A DNA stretch of 64,000 bases from Desmodesmus armatus (lineage: Eukaryota; Chlorophyta; Chlorophyceae; Sphaeropleales; Scenedesmaceae), in NCBI GenBank assembly GCA_007449985.2, contig VIIQ02000348.1:1-64000 (forward strand), in the 5' to 3' direction. The translations under genes were made by a program, and so were the position numbers. This document shows, piece by piece, positions 36,109 through 48,500 of this stretch. The stretch's first letter is position 1, and each line of letters starts with the position of its first letter. Below the pieces are notes generated by a model. It was given only the letters and a program-made list of their open reading frames with translations. It made no database searches and was not told the DNA's origin.

Positions 36109-39100
36109 ATGAGCAGCCAAAAGGAGTCCCCAACCGAGGCCTTCATCCGAGAAGTCAGCACACTTAAGTTTGTCGGCGTCATAGTGTGGCATGCGGCCTG
36201 GTTCTTCGCTGCAGCAGCAGTATGGGCAACATCAGTCAAGGTCCTAGCAGGTGCCAGCACGCCAGGCGGAGCCCTGCTGTTCTACCTGCTGCTCACTTAT
36301 GGATCGATGCTGGGGGTGCTGTACACTCAGCGGCGTGTGTTGACCACGATAGACGTCCCGCCGCTGTATGTGGCACAACTGGGCTGGTCCAGCAAGGCAT
36401 GGCCGTCACTGCTACTGTCCAGGTGGGTCGGTGATGAGTGAGGGCACACCAGCGGGTCACACAGTGTGGGAATGCTGGCCAGGGAGGGCTTGTTCATGGT
36501 ATGGGGGTGGCAGTCGTGGCACAGAGCAGTATTGTGTCTGCACCTGCACATTTTTACAGCTCAAGCAGCCATAAGGCTGCACAAACAGCAGACTAGTAGC
36601 AGCAGCTGGGCTGGTCCAGCAAGGCATGGCCGTCACTGCTACTGTCTAGGTGGGTGGCAGGGGTGCTGGCTAATGGGAGTGTGGACACAGGTTGTGCAAG
36701 CAGCCAACGTGTTCTGGGGGGGGAGGGGGCTACGGCAAAGACCGTGTGTCATGTGCCTTGCATGTCCGCACACTTGAAAGGGGCTGTGCACCTCCAGGGC
36801 ACCTTGATATGGTGCACATGCGTAGCTGCAGGTGTGTGCTGAGGCAGCGCAGCCTGTGCAGCCGTGCTGCATAGAAGTATAATCTCACCATAGGTGTTTC
36901 TGCACCTTTGCACAATTTGTGTGTGTGATCAGGTGTGTCCTGCAGGTGTGTGCTAGGGCAGCGCGTACATGGAGTCAAGCATGTTCCTCCAAAGCACCTC
37001 ACCCCCTCTGACTGGTCATCTGATTCTAACTCTGTGATGGTTTGTGATGACCCCTGTGCTACGCGCAGGGGCATGTTCCTCCTGGAAAACCTTGCCAGTG
37101 GGTAGCACCCCCCCTCCTTTGTTGTGTGCACTGCCATACTGTCTCTCCGCCGTTATGTGTGTCCTGCAGGTGTGTGCTGAGGCAGCGCAGCCTGTGGAGC
37201 TGTGCTGACGCGCTGCTGCTGTATGCCGCCTGCCAGGCCTCAGCAATGGTGGGCCTGCAGCTGCTGCAGCCAGGAGGCAGCATGAAAGGAGGTAAGGGGC
37301 AGACATTGAAAGGGGTGGTGGTGGTCGGTGGGTAGCGTGTTACCTCTTGGTAGTTGTACCCCCCCCCCCCCACCACCACCACCACCAGCACCCCCCCCCC
37401 CATACTAACGCTTGTCAGCGTAAGCTGTGAAAGGTGCAGCTGCTGTGCTGTGCTGTGCAGATGATGCCAACAGCAAGGCATTGGCAGCAGGTCCCACACA
37501 GTAGATGACGGCTTGTGTCTGCATGAGTATCGGGTGTTGTAAGCAACCCACAATCGTGAAGCCCAAAGCCCAGCCAAGTATATGTGATGTAAACAGTGCA
37601 TCAGCTAGGTCATGTATTTGGGAATGCATGGGGCGTGTCTAGTGCTGCATGCATGGGGGATAATGCCTGGCAACTGTACTAAATAGTTGTCTTACTCTGT
37701 GTGTTTGTATCCTGTGCCTCGCAGACCGACAGCCCCTGTTGCTGTATGGGGTTTTGCTGGGGGCTGCATATGCTGTGGTGTACCTCATTAGGTGAAGACG
37801 CGGGGGGGGGGGGTACATATGTCAAGTTGGCTGTAATATCATATGTGGACGAATGCTCCATGTGCCTGCTTAGTGGCATTGCCCTCTGAAGTGAAGGAAG
37901 AGCTGCTTGCAGCACTGCCACTGCTGCTGCGCCTTTTGTGTGTGTGTGTGTGTGGGGGGGGGGGTGCTTCCCAGCATCTGCCTCCATTACGTCTGTGTGT
38001 GTTTGGGGGGGGGGGGGGGGGGCAGGACAGCTTTTGTATTGAGTGCTTTGAATGGGTGGCTGGTGTGGAAGAGTGACCGTTCATCTATCACCCCACTGTT
38101 GCTTTGGCAAACTGGAACCCTGCTTTTGCATATGTGTGTGTGGCCCGTCTGTGACTGTGTGTGCTGGTGTGGCCGTCTCTGCTGCAGGGGCAAGAATGTT
38201 CTCAGCTTCCCTGTCCTGCAGCGAGGGCGGTACTTCAGAGTCAAGCAGCGACTTCTGGCACGTGAGTGGCGGGTCTGTGTGTGTGGGTGCTTGGTAGCAA
38301 AGTGGGTGGGCATTGGGAGAACTGCTTTTGAAGTGCTGCGCTGCGAAGATGGTTGTGATGCTGACATCGAGTCATAGTCCGGGTTTCCAGAGTGGTTGAT
38401 AGGCCAGCAGCTCAGGCTACGGGGCTGGGTACCATCACTCATTCCAGTGAATGAGAGGTGGGCAGTAATCATGTGTGAGTACAACAAATTGCTTTGCGAC
38501 ATGGCGTGTGTTGCCCCCCCCCCCCCTTCCCCGTGGGTAGCCCTGCCCCCTACCCCCCCCCCCCCCCCCCCGGGTGCAAGGCGTCCTTCCTGTACCCCAC
38601 TTGGACCCTATGTGGTAGTAGCCTACCCAGCACCCTCTTCACCACCCACCCCTGGCCCAGCCTGGGGCACCCTCACAGACCACAGAGCTTGGGGATTTTA
38701 GGGTTGGTTTTTGTCCTCATCAAAGCGTCAGGCTTCTCTGTTTTGATCCTCAGTATGTTGTTCCTTCTGGTTTGTTGTGCTATCTCCTTGATATCAGTGA
38801 ATGGCTGGCATGAGCTCTTGAGCTTCATAGCTACAGGTGTAACTTTGATTTTGATTTGATTTGAAACAACAACATGCACCAAATCTGACCCTGCTTTCTT
38901 CCTTTGTCCGCAATGTGTGTTTTTCCAAGTTCAAGTGTGCATGACGCCATCAGTAAACTTTTCTAGAAGAGTGGTTGCATTGGGCACTGCAGCCACTCTT
39001 TTAGACAGGTTTAGGGATGGGCGTCATGCGCACTTGAAACTTGAAAAAGCGCACATCGCAAAGGCACGCAAAGGTGGGTAGTGAGGAGGGAGCTGACTGG

Positions 39101-42100
39101 GCAGCTGTGGCCTGGGGTCAGCGTGGGGTATAAGATGGTCCTATTCCCTACATCCTACATTGACCGCAGGCCTCAGCAAATAGTCAGCTGCTTCACCACC
39201 ACCCATCCCTGCGCGCTGCAACCACTCTTCCAGACACATGAACACACCATCAATAAACTGTTTGTGTGTGATTCTTGCTAATGGCTGCAGCAAAACTCTT
39301 CCATGTCCACCCCCCCCCCCCCCCGCCCCGCCCCTGGTTGTGTGTGCAGTGTGCAAGGCGTCTATTCTGTACCCCACATTGACCCTAGGCGTCAGCAGCC
39401 TAGCCAGCTCCCTCGTCACCACCCACCCCTGGCCCAGCCTTGGGGCTGCAGCAGCAGCTTGGAGGTCGGCAGCCCTACTGGTGTTTGGCTGGAGCCTGGG
39501 TGCTGCTGTCCTTGAAATTGTGTTCACTGAGAGGGTGGCGATGGCCGATGACAGCGATGTGGCACCTACACCACCATTGCTGGCAGCATTGCAACACAAG
39601 GACCCCATCGTACAGGTAGGGGGGCGAAGGGGGGGGGGCAGCCAGGGGTAGTTTTTTGGTCAGGTGTAGTTTTGTGATTTGGAGGGGGGGGGGGGGGGAT
39701 GAGGTGGTATTCACTGAGAGGGTGGCGATGGCTGATGATAGTGATGTGTCGCCCACACCACCCCTTCTAGCAGCACTGCAACACAAGGACCCCATTGTAC
39801 AGGTAGGGGTCCCGGTGGGGCGGGGGGGGGGGGGGGGGGGTTCAAGTGCTGTTTGGTGTGGCACCGGTTGATGTGAGTGTAAAATAGGGGGGGGGGGGGG
39901 ATGAGGTGGTGTTCACTGAGAGGGTGGCGATGGCTGATGATAGTGATGAGGCGCCTACACCACCGTTGCTGGCAGCACTACAACACAAGGACCCGATTGT
40001 ACAGGTGAGAGATATCATTTTTTGAAGTTGATTGTGTTTGTCTGCCTTTCCACTAGTGTGACAGTCCGGTTACAGGCACACTAGCGTGTTTCAAGCACTC
40101 ACGGTGTGTGTGTGTGTGTGTGGGGGGTCCCTTGGCAAATATATAATTTGGATGCTGCTGTGCTGGAGGTTGTGTTCACTGAGAGGGTGGCGATGGCTGA
40201 TGACAGCGATGTGGCACCCACACCGCCGCTGCTGGCCGCACGGCAACCCAAGGACCCCATCGTGCAGGTTCGCGAGAGGGGGGGGGGGTCAGGTGTAGTT
40301 GGGTGTAACAATATCATCGGTTGGCGCGGAAAAGGGGGGGGGGGGTGTTCACTGAGAGGGTGGCGATGGCTGATGATAGTTATGTGGCGCCTACACCACA
40401 GCTGCTGGCAGCGCTACAATACAAATTTTCCATTGTACAGATAGGTGGGCCAAGGGGGGGGGGGTGTTTGATGTGGCGACAGCAGTGCTTGTGTAAGGTG
40501 GGAGGGTGCAGCGGTGTTCACTGAGAGGGTGGCAATGGCTGGTGATAGCAATGTGGCGCCCATGCTACCACTGCTGGCGGCACTGCAACACGAGGGGCCC
40601 GCCGTGCGGGTGAGAATTGGGTGAAATTTGTTTTGAGGATTGAGTCTGCACATCAAGGTGACACGGTGTTTGCCTGTGATTCGCATGAACACTGCAAGGC
40701 TGACACCCCCCCCCCCACGGTTCTGCCAACAAACGCTTAGCAATCCCTGCCCTTCTCTGTCTGATCCACCTACCCATAGGACTGGTGCCTGCTTGACCTT
40801 ACCGCCGTGGCTGAGGGGGCCGCAGGCTGGACTCCAGCCTTGTGCACACCCTGGGCCACTGAACTCTGTGTCCCTTTGTCACCCCCCCCCCCTGCTGTTT
40901 CCAGGACTGGTGCTTGCTCGACCTCACAGCCGTGGCTGAGGGTGCTGCTGGCTGCACTAAGCTTGCGCACACCCTAATCACTGATGCTTCTGCCCCCTAC
41001 TTTTGTCACCCCCCCCCCCCCCTCTACAGGACTGGTGCCTGCTTGACTTTACCGCCGTGGCTGAGGGGTCTGCTGGTTGCACCAACCGCCGGGCGGCGCT
41101 GTTTGCTGATGAGACGGGTGCCAGTGGCTGGGTGCCACTCTCACGCTACTGCCTGATCGAGCTGCAGGTGGGTGGGTGTCGGGGGGGGGGGGGGGGGGGG
41201 GGGTCATGTGCGGACGGGGGACGGGGGGGGGGAGAGTTTAGGCTGTGGGTGCCAGGGGATGTTTGGGGTGTGAGGCAGGCGTTGTTCGTGAGTAGGGGCT
41301 GTCCCTCTCTTGCTACTGTCTCATTGAGCTGCAGGTGGGTGAGGCTGGGGTGGGTGGAGGGGGAAGAGGGTGCGTGCGTGTTAGGGTGGGGGTGCGGGGG
41401 GGGTGGTGAAAGGTATTGCAACACTGTGCAAAAAACTTGCACACCACCCCTGCATGCATGTGCCCCGCCATATCAAACCCCCTTCCCTTTGCTTTCAGAC
41501 CTTGTATGTGTGATGGCCAGAGGTTTGCTGGACGTGCACAGGCGAAGTCGGACTCAACAGATGAGCATGGAATCCTTGCGTGCAGGATGCTGTGTATGTC
41601 CGACAGTGGCCAGGGCCCTGTCCAGCGTACCCCCCCCCCCCCCCCCCCCAATGACCCCCGCCCCACCCCCCAACCCAAAACCGTTCACCTGCTTCCCCTT
41701 CTGTGCAGGACTTTGTGTGTGGGATGGCCAGCGCTTTGCTGAGTGGGAGGCAAAGCCAAAAGCAGTTGTAGATGCCTTGCGTGCAGGATGCGGGCGTATG
41801 TCCGACAGTGGCAAGTGCCCTGCCCAGCGTGCCCAGGCACCCCTCCCCCTGATGATCCCCCCCCTCCCCCCCACCCTCAAACCCTGCACCTGTTTTCCCT
41901 TCTTTGCAGGACTTTGTGTCTGTCATGGCCAGCGCCCTGCCCAGTGTTCAGAGCAGTGCCAGCAGCGGCAGTGGGGTGCGCTGGAACACACTGCAGCTAA
42001 GTGTGGCGGGGGCAGGGGCGGCCAGCAGGGCGCAGGACTTGGCCCTGTGGCACATGCAGGCGAGACACTACAGGTGTGTGCGTGGCTGGGTGAGCAGCTA

Positions 42101-43052
42101 TATCATTGTGATGCTACTGGGGCCGTCCCCTCCAGCGCTGAGATGTGTTTGGAGAAGGCGGGGGCGCGGGGGGGGGGGGGGGGGGGGATAAGGGTCGGGG
42201 CGCCAAGCAGGGCACACGGGCGCAGCCCTAGTCTTGTGGCTCTTCCGGTCATCAATCTTGCTTTTTGGCCCCAATTTATGTGTTGATGTCTTGCAGGCTG
42301 GTGTGGTGTCTGCGCAGCCTGAGTGGGCTGACTGCGTCTGGCCTGAAGCTCGACAAGTTTGGCCTGCTGCAGCTGAGCAGCCCCAACCTGACCGATGTGC
42401 TCACCACACTGCTGGCGGTGGTGACAGTGCTGAGGGTGTATGTCAGGAGCACGGTGAGGGTTTAGAACTGGGGGGGGGGGTGTCTGAAATGAAGGGTTTT
42501 GAGGGGGCAGGTGGAGGGGGTGTGCCAACGTCGCCCTGTACAGCTGCTGCATCTGCAGCGGTGGTGCATGTGCTGCAAGTATACCTCACCATAAGGTATG
42601 GGGGGAGCAGAGGTGTGGGCAGGGCACGGCACGGGGGCCGGGGAGCAATGCACACTTTGCATACGTGATGTGCTCACTCTCAACACTCACATTCTTATAC
42701 CGCTGCCCTTGTGCTGCATGTGTCCCCCCCCCCCACACACACACAGAGTGCCATCCCCAGCCGTCCCTCCAGCAAGCTCGCCCACCTTGCCTCACACCTT
42801 CTGGCCGGCCGCATCGCCCCCTTGCGCAACCTCCTCAGCAGTAGCAGCGACAGCGGCAGCAGCGATACTGTGCAGCACCATGTGGATGCGGCAGCGCTAG
42901 CGCTGTTGGATGTGGCGCAGACGTGTGTGTACCGCATCACGAATACGTATGGGGCTGTGTCGAGCAGTGTGGTGGCGCAGGCGCGGCCGCTGGTGGGCAC
43001 CACTGCGGACGCGGTTGCGTTGCTGGATACCTTCTTGGCGCACCAGCAGTGA
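36109..43052 (+). CDS. NDC1: Transmembrane nucleoporin NDC1
   Basis: NDC1 anchors nuclear pore complexes in the nuclear envelope. Exons that join in frame: 36109-36422 (two membrane segments, FVGVIVWHAAWFF and LLFYLLLTYGSMLGVLYTQ), 37170-37291 (LLLYAACQASAMVGLQLL), 37725-37791 (LLYGVLLGAAYAVVYLIR), 38188-38261 (VLSFPVLQRGRYFRVKQRLL, the conserved loop), 39350-39615 (VFGWSLGAAVLEIVFTE), 41030-41167 (LLDFTAVAEGSAG, RRAALFADETGASGW), 41910-42073 (SVMASALPSVQ, ALWHMQARHYR), 42296-42453 (LVWCLRSLSGLTASGLKLD), probably one near 42544-42595, and 42749-43052 (ALLDVAQTCVYRITNTYG, stop TGA). Six or more membrane helices followed by a soluble C-terminal half, with the ...DLTAVAE...RR..LF.D.G..W block, fit NDC1. 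Most internal exons have tandem partial copies. The exon near 42544 has an unresolved phase. Confidence 0.8.
36605..36970 (+). repeat. Partial copies of NDC1 exon 1 end and exon 2 start
   Basis: The last 42 bp of exon 1 (GWSSKAWPSLLLS, donor GTGGGT) recur at about 36607-36650. The first bases of exon 2 (CVLRQRSL after a CAG acceptor) recur near 36832-36873 and 36944-36970, ahead of the true exon at 37170. So donor-side and acceptor-side copies both sit in intron 1. Confidence 0.82.
38570..39240 (+). repeat. Diverged copies of the start of the NDC1 exon at 39350
   Basis: The exon beginning CKASILYPTLTLGVSSLASS, then VTTHPWPSLG, has a copy at about 38575-38690 (CKASFLYPTWTLCGSSL..., TTHPWPSLG) and a more decayed one at about 39105-39240 (GYKMVLFPTSYIDRRP.., FTTTHP). 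Both lack the downstream VFTE part. Confidence 0.75.
39510..40609 (+). repeat. Six tandem copies of an NDC1 exon segment (VFTERVAMADDSDV)
   Basis: Copy 1 is the end of the complete exon 39350-39615. Copies 2-6 lie at about 39699-39802, 39900-40004, 40152-40267, 40346-40440 and 40511-40609. Each encodes VFTERVAMADDS(D/Y)V-type sequence, then LLAALQHKDPIVQ or a variant, with no stop codon. Copies 1-4 and 6 end at GT; copy 5 ends at AT, so its donor is lost. The gaps contain G runs. Only copy 1 is joined to the upstream part of the exon. Confidence 0.93.
40780..41335 (+). repeat. Three copies of an NDC1 exon start and two of its end
   Basis: DWCLLDLTAVAEGAAG follows an AG acceptor at 40780, 40905 and (as DWCLLDFTAVAEGSAG) 41030. 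Only the last continues to a full exon ending in YCLIELQ at 41167. The end recurs at about 41310-41335 (CTCATTGAGCTGCAG, donor GTGGGT). C runs precede the second and third acceptors. Confidence 0.9.
41510..42073 (+). repeat. Three copies of the next NDC1 exon start
   Basis: GACTTTGTGTGT(C)-type starts with a downstream ATGGCCAGCGC block follow AG acceptors at about 41499, 41709 and 41910. The first two copies carry small indels that shift the frame and are followed by C runs. The third is complete (41910-42073, SVMASALPSV to MQARHYR). Confidence 0.85.
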
Positions 43053-45501
43053 TGAATGATTTAACAGGCATATGCTTGCAGCGCTGCATGGGCAAAACGA
43101 GGATGCAGTGCTTGTCATGCACACACCTTGACAGGCCAGCTGAGTGCATGTATGTTACGTTCACATGTGTGATGGCATGGATGAGGCATCTGATGTGGCG
43201 AGACGGCTTGGAATCCCATGCAGCATTACTGGAGAAGTCGCAGCAGCGCAGCAGCAGCTGCAAATGCTGAAGCATGACAGTAACTAGATCTGCAGCAAGG
43301 TACTGCCTTGGTAGGTAGTACCTACCAGAAAAAACAGGATGACAAGAGCTATAGCCTCAGGATTTGCCTCGAGCATCCCTGCCCCCTTCGCCATGTTCAG
43401 TTCTCTCAGAGTCTGGGGCTTCTGCAGCTGTTCACTGCTGTTGCAACTGTTGGCTTTGGTCCTCCTGCCAATTTATCACTCAATTTTCGGATGCTGCCAC
43501 TATGATGACGACTTGACGCACTTCAAAACGACTGAGTTTCGTTGTTTATGATAACGACGCAAACACGAAAGTTCTGAACGGTCGCCTAAACCCCGCCCTC
43601 AATACAGGTGGTCGGTCGGCTCGTGCGTGCCGACCTATGCATTTTGATGTTGGAATATTGATAGAGCAACAGCATTTCAGAGGGCAGTACAGAAAAATCA
43701 CTGCCGTCGAGTGCTTGCCCGATGGATGGGCAGCTGAAGGTCAACAGTTTCTGGTAGGCCATGAGGGCATCAGAAAGACACTGTCCAAGGTGGCAGTGTA
43801 TAGCAAGGGAGCGGTGCCAATTTGCTTCAACAACATGCCTTTCGAGTTGTTTGTGACTTGTTTTGAATTGGCGGCAACCGTTACGTGCACAAGAGGCGCC
43901 GACCACCAACTACACGTCCTGCCCCCAAGGGCGGGCATGTACCTGGCTGTAGCTTGCCGATGTGCCTGCATCAGTACGGAATGATGGATAGGCCCTTCAT
44001 AGCAAGTTGGCAACGAACCGCCCGTGGTTCACCATAGGCGTAGTGACTGACTTGCTAGTTGTGAACTCGACAGCGCTGCTTTCCCAGGGCCTTGGAAGGC
44101 GGGGAAGGGCCATCAGCAGCCACCTGACGTCGAGTTGCACCACCCCAGCAGCAAATCTGCAGCATCTTGGCAGCAGCAGCCTTGCAATAAGAAAGCCTCC
44201 CATGGTTCCCTCAACCAGGTTGAAAGAGAAATTGCTGCAGCACTGACACCACCTGGGCGTCAGACGTTTTTTGATATGCCCATATCGACATCAGACGCCC
44301 CCTCATCACATGACCTTGTCAGATGGACGAACAACTATGTCCTGACCTGGCGATATGTTCCCATGCACACTGGCTGATGATCATGGGAGTAAAAGAACAA
44401 CATAAGGGTATCTGCACAACTCTTGGGCATATAAACGCATTTGTTTACAAAATGAGGTTGTCTCTGCAACACCCAAGGATGCAATTCCAGACTTTACGGG
44501 CAACAACCAGTACTAACCACACAGACTGGCGCACTCAAAGTGATGAGGGCATACTCAAGACACATCAAGAAGGGAACGACATAAAATACCATCTACTGAA
44601 CAAGGACCACACAGAACATACAATCCAAGCGCACATGTTGCAATGTGCTTGCAAGCATCCCTCACGGCTACGCCGACCCACAACACGTGTACTGGAAACG
44701 CTGCGTGCTGGTGGGGTTGTCGGTCTGCAACTGCCACCGTGTAAGCGCCTTGCCGGTGGGGCAAGCCAAGGAGTGGTTGCGCAGTGTTCAATGTGCGTGC
44801 AGTGGCAGCATACACAGCGTCAGAAAGTAATGATGATGACCATAAGACCAACAGCACCGACCGTTTGAAACATGGATTCAGCATGCATGTGTGCAAGCAA
44901 ACATGGTGTACCACTGGTGTAGACATTTTATCAGTTGCAAAGCGGCTTTGAAGCTACATGTGTAACACTGATTGTTTGAGATGACCTCCATGCAAGTGAT
45001 GTCATTATCTTGGAATGTTGGCAAGAGTTGCATGAAGACCTTACCTGGCCAATGAAATGACCCATCCATTTTGTTGACTGCTCCATGCAGTGGTCAGTGC
45101 CTCACACGTTGATGTGATAATGTTGGCTGGGGCACACATGTACCAAATCGCAATTGTGGTTGATGTCGGTCTGTACAGTCTCCAGCGTTGCAAGACCTGC
45201 CCTGTTGGGCATATGACGTTGTGCCTGGCCAGAACAGCACGATAAATGGGTGCAAAACGCACATACAGGTAAGTGTCTGCATACCACTAACATTCATCAT
45301 TGCCGGTGCCACACGCCCAACCAAACCTGACAGAACAACGAAGCCACATTGTGCCTTGTGAAAGAGTTTGCCATATCGAACGCGCAAATGTGATTGATGT
45401 GTATCTGATGCATCTGCCTGCCATATCGAACGCGCAAATGTGATTGCTGCGTATCTGATGCATCTGCCTGGACATGCATGCAAGCCACACCGTAGACTTA
45501 C
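43053..45501. other. Region between NDC1 and the sushi gene, no confident gene
   Basis: Contains the NDC1 3' flank and probably the 3' part of the minus-strand sushi gene, whose last exons I could not define. A possible exon is the minus-strand frame near 45069-44878. About 44090-44400 resembles the repeat at 25530-25870. A 50-bp unit occurs twice in tandem at 45371-45420 and 45421-45470. Confidence 0.4.
45371..45470. repeat. 50-bp tandem duplication
   Basis: Two copies starting CCATATCGAACGCGCAAATG, differing at a few bases, lie just downstream (minus strand) of the donor at 45501. Confidence 0.93.
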
Positions 45502-48500
45502 CTGTCGAGATATTTTATGTTGCCTCCTCCCCAGTCATCTGTTTGCGTATCAAAGCGTGATGCAGCACCTATAATGCCTTTGAATGCCAAACACTGGTAT
45601 GCCACTCTCATATATGTATTGCCGCCAGTGAGCTCAAGCCTCCATGATTGCAAAGCTTCGTTGGCCCTGCAAAGTGAGCCGATGTCTAGCGGCGTAAGGT
45701 AGATACTGTTGTAGTTGTCCGTTGAACCGGTGTTTGTCCAACTAGTGAAGCCGCCTGAACACAAATGGGTTGAACACGAGTTTATTGACATATTACTTTG
45801 TCTCGTCCTTGGGCGGCATAGCATTGCGTCACACCCTTGGGTAGCAAGCCTTGCATGCAGCAACCGTGCCCAAGGCTGCAATGATATGCCATGCAAGAGA
45901 CCCTACAATCACGCACTCAGCACGCCTGAGGGCAGCAAGTGAGCAGATGTCAAAAATTGAAAACGAATTGGTGGAAACTGATGGTGATGCAACATTTGCG
46001 CTCATCGATTGCACCTAGGATGGCAAGATACCGACATCACAACCTACCATTGCATGTTGTAGTTGACCACCTGCCAAAATTGCACGTGCTTGTTGAAGAT
46101 GTAGCTCGGTAGTTCAGATCACAAAACACCCAGCAAGAAACACCACTTGCTACAGATGAAGATCCACACCCTATGTACCCGTTGGCAAAGTAAGATGGAG
46201 AGGTACAAGGGGAGGCTGCGATAACAAGGGCAGAAGCGAACGGAGTAGATGTTCAATGCACTTGAAACGCTTCATAATGAAAACTCTGTTCTATTTGCCA
46301 ATGCTACTGTGTGACGCATACTCATTCAATGCAACGCGACACAGTCACCACAACACCACCATACCATATCCTCCTTGCAGATGTGAGGGCTTGTTGCAAG
46401 CATCCCCTAAAAAATGGCTGTTGGTACACGCGCTTGTTGCTGATACAACTATGTAGCTGATGAGGCAGAACACACTACAAGAAGTGCCACCATGTTCAAG
46501 TCCAAAAATGTCTGGTTCACACCTGGGTGTGAACTCCTCATATCCGATGTTCTCTTCGGTTGTGCATCTGAAGGGGCACTACCAGACAAGCATACAACTC
46601 GTCCCCAATGAAAACACAAACCAAGGCATTTGACTGCACATCACTCTCTCATGTAACTAAAGCACTTACGTGTGCATGTGGCTGTTTGGAATACGCCAGC
46701 CCAGCACGTGATGGTGCTGCGTGATGGCGAAAAGCCACTTGAACACCCCACATTGCATGGTGTGCCACTGGTGAAGGGCGCATACGAGCCGCAGTTGACC
46801 CAGCCATTGCTGAGCGAAGGCAACGAGGTGCAAGGGTTGGCTGCGCAGCAAGACAGAACAAAACATGCGAGGCAAGCAGGGATCGATGATTACATCACAT
46901 CGTTGGCTATCAGGTGCGGACAACAACCCACTTCACATTGTGGCATCAACATGTGGCTGTCAATGGGCATCAACAAAGACTGCACACGACATGTGGTTTG
47001 TGTTCACACTGACATGAAGCTTGACTTGCATGCCTTTGCTATTGTAGAAGACATCGCAGTCCATGCATGTGACAGCCAGGAAGGTGTTGGCAGTATAAGT
47101 GTTGGTGCGCTCAAGATGTGTAACTGCTAAAGCACTTACGTGTGCACGTGGCTGTTTGTTGAAAGACGCCAGCCAAGCATGTTATGGTGCTGCGTGAGGG
47201 TGTATAGCCACTTGCACACGCCACACTGCACGTTGTGCCACTGGTGAAGGGCGCATACGAGCCGCAGTTGAACCCGCCATTGCTGAGCGAAGGCAACGAG
47301 GTGCAAGGGTTGGCTGCGCAGCAAGACAGAACAAAACATGCGAGGCAAGCAGGGATCGATGATTACATCACATCGTTGGCTATCAGGTGCGGACAACAAC
47401 CCACTTCACATTGTGGCATCAACATGTGGCTGTCAATGGGCATCAACAAAGACTGCACACGACATGTGGTCTGTGTTCACATTGACATGAAGCTATCACT
47501 GACATGCCTTTGCGATCGTAGAAGACATCGTACTCCATGCATGCGAAAGCCGGGAAAGTGTCAACAGTATAAGTGTTGGTGCCCTCAAGATGTGTAACCG
47601 CTAAAGCACTTACGTGTGCATGTGGTTGTTTGAAAGACGCCAGCCAAGCATGTTATGGTGTTGCGTGAGGGCGAATAGCCACTTGAACACGCCACAGTGC
47701 ATGTTGTGCCACTGGTGAAGGGCGCACCACCGGAGCAAGTGACGCTGCCATTGCTGAGCGAAGGCAACGAGGTGCAAGGGTTGACTGCACAGCAAAACAC
47801 AACACAACACGTAAGCCAAGCAGGGATCGGTAATTACATCACATCGTTGGATGTCAAGTGCGGAGAACAACACACTGAATATATCAACATGTGGTTGTTA
47901 GAGGCTGATCACACTGAGCCCCAGTAAGTATGAAAGGTTTGCGCTTTTCCGGCTCCAATTCGACGCTGGGAAGGGGGTATAACAATTGACCTGCTGCCGG
48001 GGGGGGGGGGGGGGGGGGCACATATGTTTGACCCCCTCCATAACTACCCGCAAGTGTACTGGCAAAAAATATGTTTTATTGGTTTTATATTTTCAGTGCC
48101 TCAGCCATAACAGCCGCCTGTGTACGCTTCTGTCACTGCAATCATACCGGTACAGTTACAGTTACAGAAATTGGGCACGGCGAAGCCGTGCAACCCACAA
48201 GGGAGCCAGAGGCTCATGGGGTAATCGACACAAAGCCAACTATTTCGAGAACGGAATCAAGAGCATCCAAAACCTCGTCAAACTCTGCATCAAAACAGTC
48301 AAAAATTCCTCCGAGCTGTCAACAGGATCAACTTCGTCAGGTGGCTCTTGCAGTGCTTGCTGTTCGCATGCATTGATAAATCATGATCCATGCAGTATGT
48401 CCACTTGGGAGCTGCCGGCAGCCTTGATGTAAATGCAAGCGTATTGATGTAATGTTGTGTATGCTATGTGGTGTGGTGCTGCTGTTCGTGGTGATACGGT

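Noticed and set aside
43577..44868. Frames of 60-181 codons between NDC1 and the sushi gene
   Set aside because: No conserved motif, paralogue or splice support seen; the region includes a degraded repeat.
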